A stretch of DNA of 64,000 bases from JAKZVK01 sp965248255 (GCA_965248255.1 CBDFIW010000002.1:806001-870000), one strand, 5' to 3'; shown: positions 25,706 through 34,941, counted from the stretch's first letter. The notes: a model not told the origin generated them from the letters alone. Translations and numbers: made by a program.

Positions 25706-26989
25706 ATGAGTGAAGTTTCTTCCCGGTCTGAGACCGGGTTCTCGCAGTTCAACCTGCGAACAAGTCTCCAGCGTGGTATCGAGGGTCTTGGCTTTTCCGA
25801 GCCGAGGCCGATTCAAGCGGAGACCATCCCGGCGGGACTCGCCGGGCGTGATGTTATGGGCCTGGCCCAGACCGGTACCGGCAAGACGGCGGCCTTTGCC
25901 CTGCCGATTCTCGAACGTTTGCTCGCCGACTCAAAACGCGGTCCGGGAGCCCTGATTATTGTTCCCACACGGGAACTGGCGATGCAGATCCATACCGAGA
26001 TCAGCGCCTTGGCCAAGTTCACGGACGCGAAGGCGATCACCATCTACGGGGGCGTTCCCAGTCCCCCGCAGATTCGAGGTCTGGCCAAGCGTCCCGACAT
26101 TTTGATTGCCTGCCCGGGCCGTCTCCTCGATCTTCACGGACAGGGCCATGTGCCCCTCGACGGGATCGAGGTCCTCGTGCTCGACGAGTGCGATCGGATG
26201 TTCGACATGGGTTTTCTTCCCGATCTACGGCGCATCCTGGCGCTGCTGCCGGATAAGCGCCAGAACCTTCTCTTCGCGGCCACAATGCCGCGCGAAGTCC
26301 GCGCGCTGGCCGACGACCTGCTTACGGATTGTCACGTGGTCGAGCTGTCTCCCTCCGCGCCGCCGCCGACGATCGAGCATGCCCTGTACTTCGTGCGAGC
26401 CACGCAGAAAGCGCAGCTTCTGCGCCACTTGTTGGCGAGCGACGAGTTCCGGTCGGCCATCGTGTTCCTGAGGACAAAGCATCGCGCCAAGCGGCTGGCC
26501 GAGCAGCTCAGCCACACGGGACACAACGCCGTGGGCATCCAAGGCAACATGACGCAAGCGCAGCGCGACCGCTCGATGAAGGGTTTTCGCGAGGGGCGGT
26601 ATGACGTTCTCGTGGCGACCGACATCGTGGCGCGCGGCATCGACGTTGCCAACATCTCGCACGTCATCAACTTCGACGTGCCGGGGACGCCGGACGAATA
26701 CACGCATCGCGTCGGCCGCACTGGCCGGGCGGAACAGAGCGGCAAGGCTTACACGTTCGCGGCGGTCGAAGAGCTACCCGCTGTCCACGCCATCGAGCGC
26801 GTCTTGAAGTCGAAGATCCCCCGGCGGGACCTTCCCGAGTTCTCGATCGAAACGGCAACGCCGAGCGAACCGCGGGAACGGTTGGCACGCCGAGAGACGG
26901 TCGCGCGCGAGACCGACGTTCGTACACCCAGGCCGCGCCGCCGGGGCAAGCGGCGGCGCCCGCGACGAAAGCAGACCGCGTTAGTCTAG
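25706..26989 (+). CDS. DEAD-box family ATP-dependent RNA helicase (DECD variant)
   Basis: A 427-residue RNA helicase. Q motif FSEPRPIQAETIP, motif I AQTGTGKT, Ia PTRELA, motif II DECD (LVLDECDRMFDMGF) in place of DEAD, motif III AAT in place of SAT, motif V ATDIVARGID and motif VI HRVGRTGR. The C-terminus is a basic RNA-binding tail (RPRRRGKRRRPRRKQ). It unwinds structured RNA in ribosome assembly, cold response or decay. The ATG at 25706 (AAGG upstream) removes an unsupported extension. Two related repeats bracket the gene. Confidence 0.92.
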   Translation: MSEVSSRSETGFSQFNLRTSLQRGIEGLGFSEPRPIQAETIPAGLAGRDVMGLAQTGTGKTAAFALPILERLLADSKRGPGALIIVPTRELAMQIHTEISALAKFTDAKAITIYGGVPSPPQIRGLAKRPDILIACPGRLLDLHGQGHVPLDGIEVLVLDECDRMFDMGFLPDLRRILALLPDKRQNLLFAATMPREVRALADDLLTDCHVVELSPSAPPPTIEHALYFVRATQKAQLLRHLLASDEFRSAIVFLRTKHRAKRLAEQLSHTGHNAVGIQGNMTQAQRDRSMKGFREGRYDVLVATDIVARGIDVANISHVINFDVPGTPDEYTHRVGRTGRAEQSGKAYTFAAVEELPAVHAIERVLKSKIPRRDLPEFSIETATPSEPRERLARRETVARETDVRTPRPRRRGKRRRPRRKQTALV

Positions 26990-27595
26990 GCCCGGGGTTA
27001 GTCGTAGCCACGAAAGCTTTGTATTTGACAAATCGGAACAGCCTCTGTTTGGTCCACGGCTGACCTGTTGGGCTTCTAGGCGATTGAATTCATGAGGGTT
27101 AGGCTGTCGGTCCGAGTGCGCGGCCATACGCGGCTCAGGCCCGCCGCCTTGGCCGTAGTCGGTAAAAACCAAGAAGATTTGCTGTGATCTGCGTGTTCCT
27201 GAGTAAGCACCTGGCCCGGGAGTACGGCGCTGCGCAGCATGGCGAGTGAGACAAGCCCAAACGCGAGTCGGTTTCTTCATGCCATTCTCGTAGTGTACTC
27301 ACCGGATCATACGTCTTCGATCGGGAGGAGGCGGATGAGGGGTGAAGGACGGGCGCAGGGGCCCGTCCCTACGGCCCTGCGGTGTTGATTCCATTAGCGT
27401 TTGCGCCTCACGTTCGTGGAAGGTCGCCCATTTTCATGGCGGTATTATGGATCCTCGTGTTCATAATGGCGTACCGTCCCCGGTTCCCCGATGCGTCGAC
27501 CTCGTCGGGCGAATCACCTGTTGTTCGATCGCGGCCCCACATGTCGAAGTCGAGGGTGCGGCCTTCACGTGATTTGATACAACAAGACCTCCAGC
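26990..27595. repeat. Intergenic region with repeat B (about 27026-27190) and a REP palindrome
   Basis: Repeat B is the partner of repeat A upstream of the helicase and has the same orientation; its core TTCATGAGGGTTA is at 27089-27101. A GACGGGC...GCCCGTCCCTAC palindrome lies at 27347-27371, like the one at 37118-37142. Small open frames at 27342-27609 lack family similarity and are not called. Confidence 0.55.
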
Positions 27596-28520
27596 ATGAA
27601 CATTCGTGAAATTCATCAGACCGGCCCGTATCGGTACACCTACTCGCCGTTTCACCCACCCATCGCCACCGTCGAGCCGGGTGAGACGGTCGTGATCCAT
27701 ACCGTCGATGCATTCGAGAACAAGATGACACCGCAGGTGCAGCATTTCGCTGACGTTTGTACCTACCCCTTTCTGAATCCGCAGACGGGACCGATCGTCG
27801 TCAATGGAGCCGAGCCCGGGGGACACGCTTGCCGTCAAGATCCACGAAATCGTGCCAACGCGGGACCACGCCGTCACGGGTACGATCCCCTACTTCGGCG
27901 GCTTGACATCGACCAAGCTCGACCCAACGCTGCAGCCGCACTTAGAGGAACAATGGTTGTTCCTGCCCATCGACGATGCGGGTATGCACTTCGATGAGCA
28001 GCGGGTTATTCCCTATGAGCCTTTCATGGGAACGATGGGTGTGGCACCGGAGATCGAGGCCGTCAACACTCTCATGCCCGATTACTACGGTGGCAACATG
28101 GATTGTGTGGAGACGAAGCCCAGCAACGAGGTGTGGTTCCCGGTCCATATCGAGGGCGCGCACTTTTTCACCGGCGATGCGCACGCCAGTCAAGGCGATG
28201 GAGAACTCACCGGCGTGGCTCTGGAGATTCCCGCCCGGGTCACGGTCTCGTTCGAAGTAAAGAAAGGGTATGCCGTCAAATGGCCGCGCATCGTGAGCGA
28301 GGACTTTATCATGGTTGCCGGCAGCGCTCGTCCCTTGGAGGCGGCTGCCCGGATCGCTTGGGTCGAGCTAATCGACTGGATGGTCAGCGACTATGGGTTC
28401 GATCGCATGAGGGCCTATCATTTGCTCGGACAGGTGGGACAAATGCGACTCGGCAACATGGTCGATCCGAAATACACGATGGTTGCCAAATGCCCGCGAC
28501 GTTATCTTGACCGCGGTTGA
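27596..28520 (+). pseudogene. Acetamidase/formamidase family protein, frameshifted
   Basis: Two frames make one protein of about 307 residues. Frame 1 (from ATG 27596) reads IREIHQTGPYRYTYSPFHPP...GPIVVNGAEPG, and frame 2 (to 28520) continues GDTLAVKIHEIVPTRDHAVTGTIPYFGG, VHIEGAHFFTGDAHASQGDGELTG and VELIDWMVSDYGFDRMRAYHLL, all typical of acetamidase/formamidase. The break is in CCCGGGGGACAC near 27817-27822, where four Gs instead of five would restore the frame. It may be a real loss or a homopolymer sequencing error. The family hydrolyses short amides to ammonia and acid. Confidence 0.8.
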
Positions 28521-28598
28521 CTCCATGTCGCCGGAGGGTCATCTCCTTCCCCAAGCCGGCCGGCCCTCGGGTTTCGCTTATACTGAACACAACCTGGA

Positions 28599-28820
28599 AT
28601 GAACCTTCTTCGCCGTCTCGCGATTCGCGCTGCACAGGAACTGGCCGCTAACCCCGAGGCCCGTGCCAAGGCCTCGCGGGTCATGGAAGAAGACATCAAG
28701 CCCCGCGCCAAACAGGCTTGGCGGGAGGCTCAGCCAGAAATCGAAAACGCCAAGCTCGGACTCAAGCGCTTTGCACAAAGGGTGCGCGACGAGTATCGCA
28801 AGGGGCGCGACGGCAACTAG
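28599..28820 (+). CDS. Small charged helical protein, unknown function
   Basis: A 73-residue protein rich in Arg, Lys, Glu and Ala, predicted to be one long amphipathic helix (LLRRLAIRAAQELAANPEARAK...KPRAKQAWREA). No signal peptide or known domain. Similar small helical proteins occur as uncharacterised genes in other bacteria. No strong ribosome-binding site is visible, so it could be spurious. Confidence 0.5.
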   Translation: MNLLRRLAIRAAQELAANPEARAKASRVMEEDIKPRAKQAWREAQPEIENAKLGLKRFAQRVRDEYRKGRDGN

Positions 28821-28869
28821 CTACCTCGCCGCCGCAGGCGCCGTCGGCCTGAATCCGGCGATACCCCGG

Positions 28870-29595
28870 CTAGACGCTCGGAACGCCCATCCCCACCACA
28901 TCATCCACTCGCAACGTCTCGCAAACCACAAAGGGCTCGCCGTAGCGGGTGTGAATCAATAAGCCGTATTGGCGGGCCACCACCCGAACGCGTTCAGCGA
29001 TCTCTTCTTCGCGCGGAAACAGGCCGGCGGCGTCCGGTCGTGGTCCGTATTGGGTGCGATAGCAAAGCAGGGCTCGGAGCCTGCGTTCAAACTGCCCGCT
29101 GATGTCCACCACGAAACTGGGCTTCACATCGGCGTAGAGCGAAGCGTAGAGGACTTTCTTTGGACGGTACGGACGGCCCTCGATATCGAGTTTGACCAGC
29201 CCGGCCAGAAAGCAGGCTTCCGACCCCAACTCCGACGCGCGGTAATGGTCCGGGTGGCGGGCTTCGCCGTACGGCAGGATGACCACGCTGGGTCGAAGCT
29301 CCCGAATCTTGCCCGCGACCGCGAGACGCGCCTCCCACGTGTTCTCGAGGCGCGCGTCGGGCAGGTGAAGATTGTGCCGCTCGGTCAGCAGCATCTCCCG
29401 AGCTGCGGCTGTGGCTTCGGCCGCCCTCTGCTCGGGTGTGCCGCGCGTACCCATCTCGCCGGCGGTCAAGTCCACCACGGCGGTTCGGTAGCCTTTCTCG
29501 GCCATCCGAATGAGTGTCCCGCCGCAGGTTTGCTCGACGTCATCGGGATGGGCGGCAAATGCGACCACGTCCATGGGCCGGGAGGTAGCTTGCAT
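28870..29595 (-). CDS. bshB1: Bacillithiol biosynthesis deacetylase BshB1
   Basis: A 241-residue LmbE/PIG-L family zinc deacetylase that removes the acetyl group from GlcNAc-malate, the second step of bacillithiol synthesis. The zinc motif AAHPDDVE is at residue 14, DLTAGEMGTRGTPEQRA follows, the second motif is GEARHPDHYRAS, and the C-terminus has RTQYGPRPDAAG. The start lies inside a 17-bp hairpin (29589-29641). It is last in a minus-strand run after a PfkB kinase, a rhomboid protease and a glutaredoxin, away from bshA at 13445. Confidence 0.95.
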   Translation of the reverse strand: MQATSRPMDVVAFAAHPDDVEQTCGGTLIRMAEKGYRTAVVDLTAGEMGTRGTPEQRAAEATAAAREMLLTERHNLHLPDARLENTWEARLAVAGKIRELRPSVVILPYGEARHPDHYRASELGSEACFLAGLVKLDIEGRPYRPKKVLYASLYADVKPSFVVDISGQFERRLRALLCYRTQYGPRPDAAGLFPREEEIAERVRVVARQYGLLIHTRYGEPFVVCETLRVDDVVGMGVPSV

Positions 29596-29641
29596 TTCTC
29601 ACCACCTGACGGTCGAAGCGCGCCGTGGTGAGGAATGCAAG
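29589..29641. promoter_or_regulatory. Inverted repeat overlapping the bshB1 start codon
   Basis: CTTGCATTTCTCACCAC (29589-29605) and GTGGTGAGGAATGCAAG (29625-29641) pair over 17 positions with one mismatch, spaced by 19 bases. On the minus strand it lies between the glutaredoxin stop and bshB1, and its 3' arm contains the bshB1 ATG and the GGTG stretch before it. Folding would hide the start codon, so it could limit translation or act as an operator. Confidence 0.65.
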
Positions 29642-29645
29642 TTAG

Positions 29646-29906
29646 TCATTCTCCACCCTCGCCTTGGAGGAGTCGCAGAAAGGCCTCAGTGTCGAGGCGG
29701 TGCCGGCAGGCCTCCCGCTCGTCGATCGCGACCACCGGCACATGGTCGGTGTAGCGTTCGCGGAGCTCGGGCTCGCGGTCGATGTCCACTTCGCGTAACG
29801 CAAAACCGTGCTGGCGCTGCAAGGCCGCTAGCTGCTGTTGGACCTCGTCGCAGAGGCCGCAACCGGATCTCGTGTACAACGTGACGACTCGCATCAAATC
29901 GGCCAT
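29646..29906 (-). CDS. Glutaredoxin-like thiol-disulfide protein
   Basis: An 86-residue thioredoxin-fold protein of the glutaredoxin/DUF836 type, with active site LYTRSGCGLCDEV (CxxC) and the cis-proline HVPVVAIDE. The ATG at 29906 overlaps the rhomboid stop in TAATG, so translation is coupled. Lying directly before bshB1, it may be a bacilliredoxin-like partner of bacillithiol; that is inference from position. Confidence 0.85.
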   Translation of the reverse strand: MADLMRVVTLYTRSGCGLCDEVQQQLAALQRQHGFALREVDIDREPELRERYTDHVPVVAIDEREACRHRLDTEAFLRLLQGEGGE

Positions 29907-30607
29907 TAATAGGAATACACGCGACGGTAGCGCCGGCGCCTCGGCCGCGACCAGATGAGCGCCGCGCCGGCCACGAAACCGCCCACGTGCGCCCACCAAG
30001 CCACGCCTCCCGAGGACCCTGAAGCGAACGAAGCAGCGCCGCTGAAGAATTGGATCGCAAACCAATAGAACAGCATCAGCACGGCGGGAATCTCGATCGT
30101 CGTAAAGAAGAAAAAGATCGGGACCAGCGTGACGATGCGCGCCCACGGGAAGCGCACCAGGTAGGCGCCCATTACTCCCGCAATCGCTCCGCTGGCGCCC
30201 ACCGCGGGCACCGTCGACTCCGGGTTCGCCACGACGTGAGCCACCGACGCCAGCACTCCGCAAGCGACGTAGAACACCAGGTAGGGAAAGTGTCCCAGTT
30301 CGTCCTCAACGTTATCGCCGAAGATCCACAGGAACCACATATTCCCGATCAAGTGCAGCCATCCGCCGTGCAGGAAAATCGACGTGAAGACCGGCGCCAC
30401 GCCCTCCATCAGCGGGTACTTGCCCGCCAGCGCATAGCCGGCTCTCAGCGGGATGGCGCCGAAGGTCTCGACGAAGACCACCTGGGCTTGCGCCGACACC
30501 AGGCTCAGATACACCTGGTAGAGGAAGACCGCAACGTTGAGAAGAGCCAGCACCAGCGTGACCGCCGGGTAGCTGAATCTGGGAGCATCGTCGCGAAGAG
30601 GAATCAT
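29906..30607 (-). CDS. Rhomboid family intramembrane serine protease
   Basis: A 233-residue membrane protein with six predicted helices. The catalytic Ser is in VGASGAIAGVMGAYL, the His in AWWAHVGGFVAGAAL, and the family WR-like loop motif is HGGWLHLIGNMWFLWIFGDNVED. It cleaves membrane proteins within the bilayer. The start is 6 bases after the PfkB stop and the stop overlaps the glutaredoxin start, so these genes form an operon. Confidence 0.92.
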   Translation of the reverse strand: MIPLRDDAPRFSYPAVTLVLALLNVAVFLYQVYLSLVSAQAQVVFVETFGAIPLRAGYALAGKYPLMEGVAPVFTSIFLHGGWLHLIGNMWFLWIFGDNVEDELGHFPYLVFYVACGVLASVAHVVANPESTVPAVGASGAIAGVMGAYLVRFPWARIVTLVPIFFFFTTIEIPAVLMLFYWFAIQFFSGAASFASGSSGGVAWWAHVGGFVAGAALIWSRPRRRRYRRVYSY

Positions 30608-30613
30608 AGAGGC

Positions 30614-31567
30614 TCAAACCCGAGAACCCTGCGCGGCATATTCAGGAGCCTCCCGCCGCTGTCCGCCGGCGATGAGGTTTTCGGCTTCGTCCAAGCTGCC
30701 GATGCCGCCCTGTGCGCCAAGCGCCCGGCAGTTCAAGGCCGCCAGGGCGTTCGAGACTTCCAGAACGCGGCCGAGCGGCCATCCCGCGAGAATCCCGTAG
30801 CAAAACGCACCGTGAAAAACGTCCCCCGCCCCGGTCGTGTCGGTGCAAGCGACGACGAAGCCCGCTGAGTAGTGGAACCGCCCCTCCGAAAGCGCCAGCG
30901 CACCGTCCTGCCCCAGGGTCATCGCGGCAACTTTCATCCCGTACTCAGCTTGAATCCTCTCGAGAGCGCGAAAGGGATCGTCTTCGCCGGTCCAGTCGCC
31001 GGGAAACTCCGAAGAGCCAACCAGGTAGTCTACGTAAGGAAGCACGCGGTCGAAACCTTCATAGATCGTGTCCACATCCACAGTGACCGGCATCCCGGCG
31101 CCTCGGGCGATGCGGGCGGCGCGTTCGACGGCGGGTGTGTCGTGTCCGTCGATGTGCAGCAGTCGGCCGCAAACAATCTGCTCCTCCTCGATTTGTTCCG
31201 GGTCGATTCGCAGGCAGTCCGGACGCCGCCAAAGTATCGTTCTTTCACCGGTCTCCCGATCCACGATGATGTAGGCCGACTGGTTTGGGCAGTTCTCGCG
31301 CCGTTGCACATGCTCGATGTCTATGCCCGACTTGACCAGACTTTCCATCTGAATGCGGCCTCGCTCATCATCACCGACCGAGCCGATGTATTTCGTGCGC
31401 AGCCCCAGTTTCTGGCACGCGGCCAGAGCACTGGCTACCTGGCCTCCAGGGCTGATAACCTCCTCGTCGAATGGAATCTTCCCGCCGTGTATGGGGAACC
31501 GGGATACCAGTAACACCGTGTCGGTAGCGTTGAGACCGACGCCCACAACGTCGAAACGCCGCGACAT
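30614..31567 (-). CDS. PfkB family carbohydrate kinase
   Basis: A 317-residue ribokinase-like sugar or nucleoside kinase. PfkB signature 1 region GGQVASALAACQKLGLRTKYIG and signature 2 DTTGAGDVFHGAFCYGI, with the catalytic Asp in GAGD. The phosphate acceptor is not clear; ribokinase, fructokinase and 2-keto-3-deoxygluconate kinase all look alike at this level. The ATG at 31567 (MSRRFDVVGVGLNATDTVL) is chosen because the upstream in-frame extension lacks similarity. It heads the kinase-rhomboid-glutaredoxin-bshB1 run. Confidence 0.9.
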   Translation of the reverse strand: MSRRFDVVGVGLNATDTVLLVSRFPIHGGKIPFDEEVISPGGQVASALAACQKLGLRTKYIGSVGDDERGRIQMESLVKSGIDIEHVQRRENCPNQSAYIIVDRETGERTILWRRPDCLRIDPEQIEEEQIVCGRLLHIDGHDTPAVERAARIARGAGMPVTVDVDTIYEGFDRVLPYVDYLVGSSEFPGDWTGEDDPFRALERIQAEYGMKVAAMTLGQDGALALSEGRFHYSAGFVVACTDTTGAGDVFHGAFCYGILAGWPLGRVLEVSNALAALNCRALGAQGGIGSLDEAENLIAGGQRREAPEYAAQGSRV

Positions 31568-32014
31568 GGAGTTCACTCTATCACGTCGCCCGCGCCCCGC
31601 AAGCGGGAGATAACGTCGCTCGCGGCGGCCGGTCAAATAGGCCTCGGGGGCCAAGTCGGCGGGCCAAGGCAAAACCCCAAGCATCGACAAGAGTGTCGAT
31701 GCGGCAGACGTAGGCGTCCGCGCCACCAGCCCCGATTGACGCACTGGGGGCACACTGGGGGTGTATGGCCTCACTTTTGCCTCTTGCTCGTCTGTGATTT
31801 TGCGTTGCCGGTGGCCCTTACCTCCCGAACGCTCCCGCCGCGGCACGGCTGGGGGCATGGGCCGCGGGGGTCAGTCGTGATTCGTGAATCGTGTTTCGTG
31901 ATTCGTGGTGCGGCCGGAGTGGTGCGTAAGCATTCCAGCCCATTGATTCCAAGTAGCTTCGGCGAGATTGGGTTCGTCTTGTCCCCTCGACCCTGCCAGG
32001 GGTGGACGGGCCTG
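31568..32014. repeat. Intergenic region with CGTGATTCGTG-type direct repeat
   Basis: No gene is supported. A 36-bp repeat of the form TCAGTCGTG(A/C)TTCGTG... occurs at 31871-31906 and again at 32015-32050 (33 of 36 bases match), with further similarity extending to ...GCACTCCAGC-type sequence after each. Internally the repeat is a tandem of the heptamer-like unit CGTGATT. Confidence 0.65.
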
Positions 32015-32821
32015 TCAGTCGTGCTTCGTGATTCGTGTTTCGTCATTCGTGTCTCGGGCCGAGGGGTTCGTACGCACTCCAGCTACCGATGGACGGAGCG
32101 CTGCGCGGGGGCAGAGCGCTACTCGTGGACTGGGAGGAACGGCCGCGGATGGAGTGTTTGCGCGGAAGCCGATGGGACGGCTGGCGGTCTGCGCTACCGC
32201 GGCGGGTGGCTCGTAGCGGGTCGGTTGCGGTTCCAGCGGATCGGGGGTGTTGTAGGGGTCCGGGTCGGTGACGCTCGGACGGTGGATGGCCCCGGTCTTG
32301 GGGTCGATGTTCTCGCGGTAGCGGGCTTCCTCGGCCCGCAGTTTCCCGATCATGTTCAAAGCCCGCAGCTGGTTGCGGCTCATGTGCGTTTGGTAGCGGG
32401 CCAGGTTGGCCAGGGCTTGGGTGCGGTCGGCCATGCTCTTGCCCAGAAGCTGGTTCTCGCCGTCGCGATCGGGGAGGATGGTGTCGGGGGCCCATTTCCT
32501 GGTGTCACGGTTGGTGTACGCATGTTGGTGGCTGACCAAACCGGCTTCGATGCGGGTGATGCGGCGCAGACGCCACTCGGCGTCGGCGATCTGGCGCACG
32601 AGGGCGAATTCGATGGCGTTCTTGGGGAAGATGTTCTCTTCGAGTAGTTGGAATTGGCGGTCGTACTCTGCGGGGTCCTCGTCGGCCATGACGGCGTCAC
32701 GGGCGAGGAGGCCGTGCTTGAGGCCGTTTTGTGAGGAGCGGGCTTTGCCTTCCTCGGTGCGGGGACCGGTGGATTTCTTGGCGTTTTGACGGTTCGCCTT
32801 CCGTTGGGATTCTGTGGACAT
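32015..32821 (-). CDS. Hypothetical protein (KSTGPRTEEGK type)
   Basis: A 268-residue protein beginning MSTESQRKANRQNAKKSTGP, a start I recognise from many uncharacterised Acidobacteriota and Planctomycetota proteins; no function is known. The middle is helical and charged (EFALVRQIADAEWRLRRITR), the C-terminal quarter is Pro/Ala-rich and low complexity. AGGAGGAAG precedes the ATG at 32821. The last codons and stop are made from the CGTGATT repeat (32015-32050), so the natural C-terminus may have been altered by it. The longer open frame up to 33295 belongs to other sequence. Confidence 0.8.
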   Translation of the reverse strand: MSTESQRKANRQNAKKSTGPRTEEGKARSSQNGLKHGLLARDAVMADEDPAEYDRQFQLLEENIFPKNAIEFALVRQIADAEWRLRRITRIEAGLVSHQHAYTNRDTRKWAPDTILPDRDGENQLLGKSMADRTQALANLARYQTHMSRNQLRALNMIGKLRAEEARYRENIDPKTGAIHRPSVTDPDPYNTPDPLEPQPTRYEPPAAVAQTASRPIGFRANTPSAAVPPSPRVALCPRAALRPSVAGVRTNPSARDTNDETRITKHD

Positions 32822-33006
32822 GATTCTTCCTCCTAAAAGCAAAAAGCCGCGCGGTTGGCCCGCGCGGCCGGTGCGCCGGCCAATGGACCGGCGGTCTTCA
32901 CTTTCAGGATAGCGGTGGGAGGTGCGGGTGGAGGTGACGCGGTTGGGTAAGTGATTGGAAATGCAGGAGATCGGGATTTGAAAGTTCTGTGACTGGCGGA
33001 GGGAGT

Positions 33007-33295
33007 TGCGGCTAAGAGCAAGGCCTCGGATCTCAAAACCGAGATCCGCGCTACGCGCTTCGGGGTGGGACTGCTCGAAGGTGATGACACCGCCGGACTC
33101 GTCGCGGTGGCGGACGGCGAACGAGCGGAAGCCGGGAACGCCGGCGCGAGCGGTCATCCAAGCGACAAAGTCGTTGAGCGTTCGAGGCGCGAAGTCGTCG
33201 AAGACGCTCGAGCGGAAGGGTTTGGACCAGGCCCAGACTTGGGGCCAGAAGGCCGTGGGGAAGGGGGAAACGAGGGTGACTTGCGGTTGGCCCAT
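33007..33295 (-). pseudogene. Possible remnant of a GNAT-like gene
   Basis: An open stretch in the same frame as the preceding gene but upstream of its ribosome-binding site. It reads VTLVSPFPTAFWPQVWAW...DDFAPRTLNDFVAWM...GGVITFEQS, reminiscent of the first half of GNAT acetyltransferases (a short helix pair then a beta strand with GG). It loses similarity near 33007 and has no complete domain. The call is tentative. Confidence 0.3.
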
Positions 33296-34113
33296 CAGTG
33301 TAGAGTTCGGCGGCTGGGGGAGTTTTATTATGTGGGAATTGGTGGGAATGAGGGCTAGGAGTTGTCTTTGTCGAGCCAGTGAGGTGGGTGTTTGAGGCCG
33401 CCGGGGAGGGTGGTTTCGGAGTTGCCTTGCGCCTTGTCCAGCTGTTCCTGCGTGAGGTTTAGCGCCCCTTTCAGGTGGGCAGTGCGGAGCTTTGCGGTTT
33501 GCAGATGGGCGTCTCGGAGGTCCGCACCTTGCAGGTGGGCGTCGCGGAGGAATGCCAATTCCAGGTGAGCTCGGATGAGGATCGCCCCTTCCAGGTGGGC
33601 GCCGCGGAGGTCCGCTTGGCGTAGGTCGGTAGCGAGAAGGTTCAGTCGGCGACCTTGCTCACGTCCCTCGCCACGCTCGCGGCGGCCCAGGACTGTGAGA
33701 ATGGCTTGGATGTTGATGGGAAGCTCGGGGATGCCTGCCGAGGGTTGGGCGGTGTCGGTTGGTGGTTCGGCGGTGTCGTCGGAGCTCGCTGGCTTGGCGT
33801 CCTTCCATGCGGCGTTTTTTCTGACGTAGGCGGTCAGGACTTCCATGACGGTCCAGTGGTCTCTTACGGAGTCGCGGGCGATGCGTTCCAAGGCGTAGAT
33901 GCCGCCCAAGCGAACTTCGATTGCCGGATTGCCGTCTTTGTCGGTGGCGGCCAATTGGTCGATGGCTTTGGTGAAGCGCTCGGTGATCTGGCCTTCCTGG
34001 GCGACACGTACGTTCTCCTGGCCGACCTTTACGTTGTCTTCCAAGGCCCGGGTGCGACGCCAGGCGGCATAGAGTGCGACGATGCCGCCGAGGCCGAGAA
34101 GGATTTGAGCTAG

Positions 34114-34941
34114 GGCGTGTTAACACTAACGTAGGGTATCGAAACGTAGAGCCTCGACGATGAGGGCGAAGTGGAGGAAGGCGAGGAACATGACGTCGAG
34201 CTTGTCGAAGCGGGAGAAGATGCGGCGGAATCCCTTGAGCCGTCGGAAGAGTCTCTCGATCTCGTTGCGGCGGCGATAGAGCGCTCGGTCGTATTCCCAC
34301 GGCTCCAGGCGGGTGCGCCGGGGCGGCACGACGGGAATCCATCCGAAATCCAAAGCCAGTTGGCGTGTCTGATCGTCCTCATAGGCGCCGTCCATCAGCA
34401 GCGGCAGCGGCTCGGGCAGTGGCCCCAGACCACCGAGCAAGTTCGCGGCCCTGCTGGGCGTCGTGCGCTTGGCCGGGCGAGAGAGCGAAGGTTATCGCCG
34501 TTCGAGCATTTGCGGCAACCATATGAATCTTGGTGGTCCATCCGCCGCGGGATTTGCCGATCGCTCGCGGACCGTTTTTTTAACGCGCCCGTGCCGTCGG
34601 GATGAGCCTTCACGATGGTCGAGTCCATTGACACGGCTTCGATTCGGATGCGGGCCAGCTGCTCGCGCTGCAGTTTCTCGAAGACGGCGTCGAGCACGCC
34701 GTTCTTCGACCAGCGGTTCATGCGGGTATAAATGGTGTGCCAGTTACCGAAGCGTTTAGGCAAGCCGCGCCATTTGCAGCCCTGCTCGGCGACATACAAC
34801 ATGGCGTTCAAAACCGTGAGGTTCGGCAGGCTCACATTGCCGCGCTGGCGGGGCAGGACCGGCTCGATGCGGCGGTATTGCTGCTCGGTGATCTCCATAC
34901 CTCCGAGTATAGCAGCTTTTGCGACTTAGTGTTAACACGCC
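34114..34941 (-). mobile_element. IS5-type insertion sequence with CTAG target duplication
   Basis: An 828-bp element with perfect 16-bp terminal inverted repeats GGCGTGTTAACACTAA, flanked by CTAG at 34110-34113 and 34942-34945. It carries two overlapping transposase frames and sits within the pentapeptide membrane gene. Confidence 0.92.
34126..34898 (-). pseudogene. IS5-type transposase, two frameshifts
   Basis: Frame 1 (34898 down to 34395) starts MEITEQQYRRIEPVLPRQRG and has CKWRGLPKRFGNWHTIYTR and the first Asp in VSMDSTIVKAHPDG. A +1-type shift at the A7 run near 34576 would continue NGPRAIGKSRGGWTTKIHMV, and a second near 34441 leads to frame 3 (34440-34126) with LLMDGAYEDD (second Asp) and RRNEIERLFRRLKGFRRI (Glu). 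The first may be programmed slippage; the second looks like a one-base insertion, so the transposase is probably dead. Confidence 0.8.

Noticed and set aside
27342..27609. Small plus-strand open frames before the acetamidase
   Set aside because: They overlap each other and a REP palindrome, lack ribosome-binding sites, and have no family similarity.
31568..31858. Upstream extension of the PfkB kinase frame
   Set aside because: It has no similarity to kinases; the family start is at 31567.
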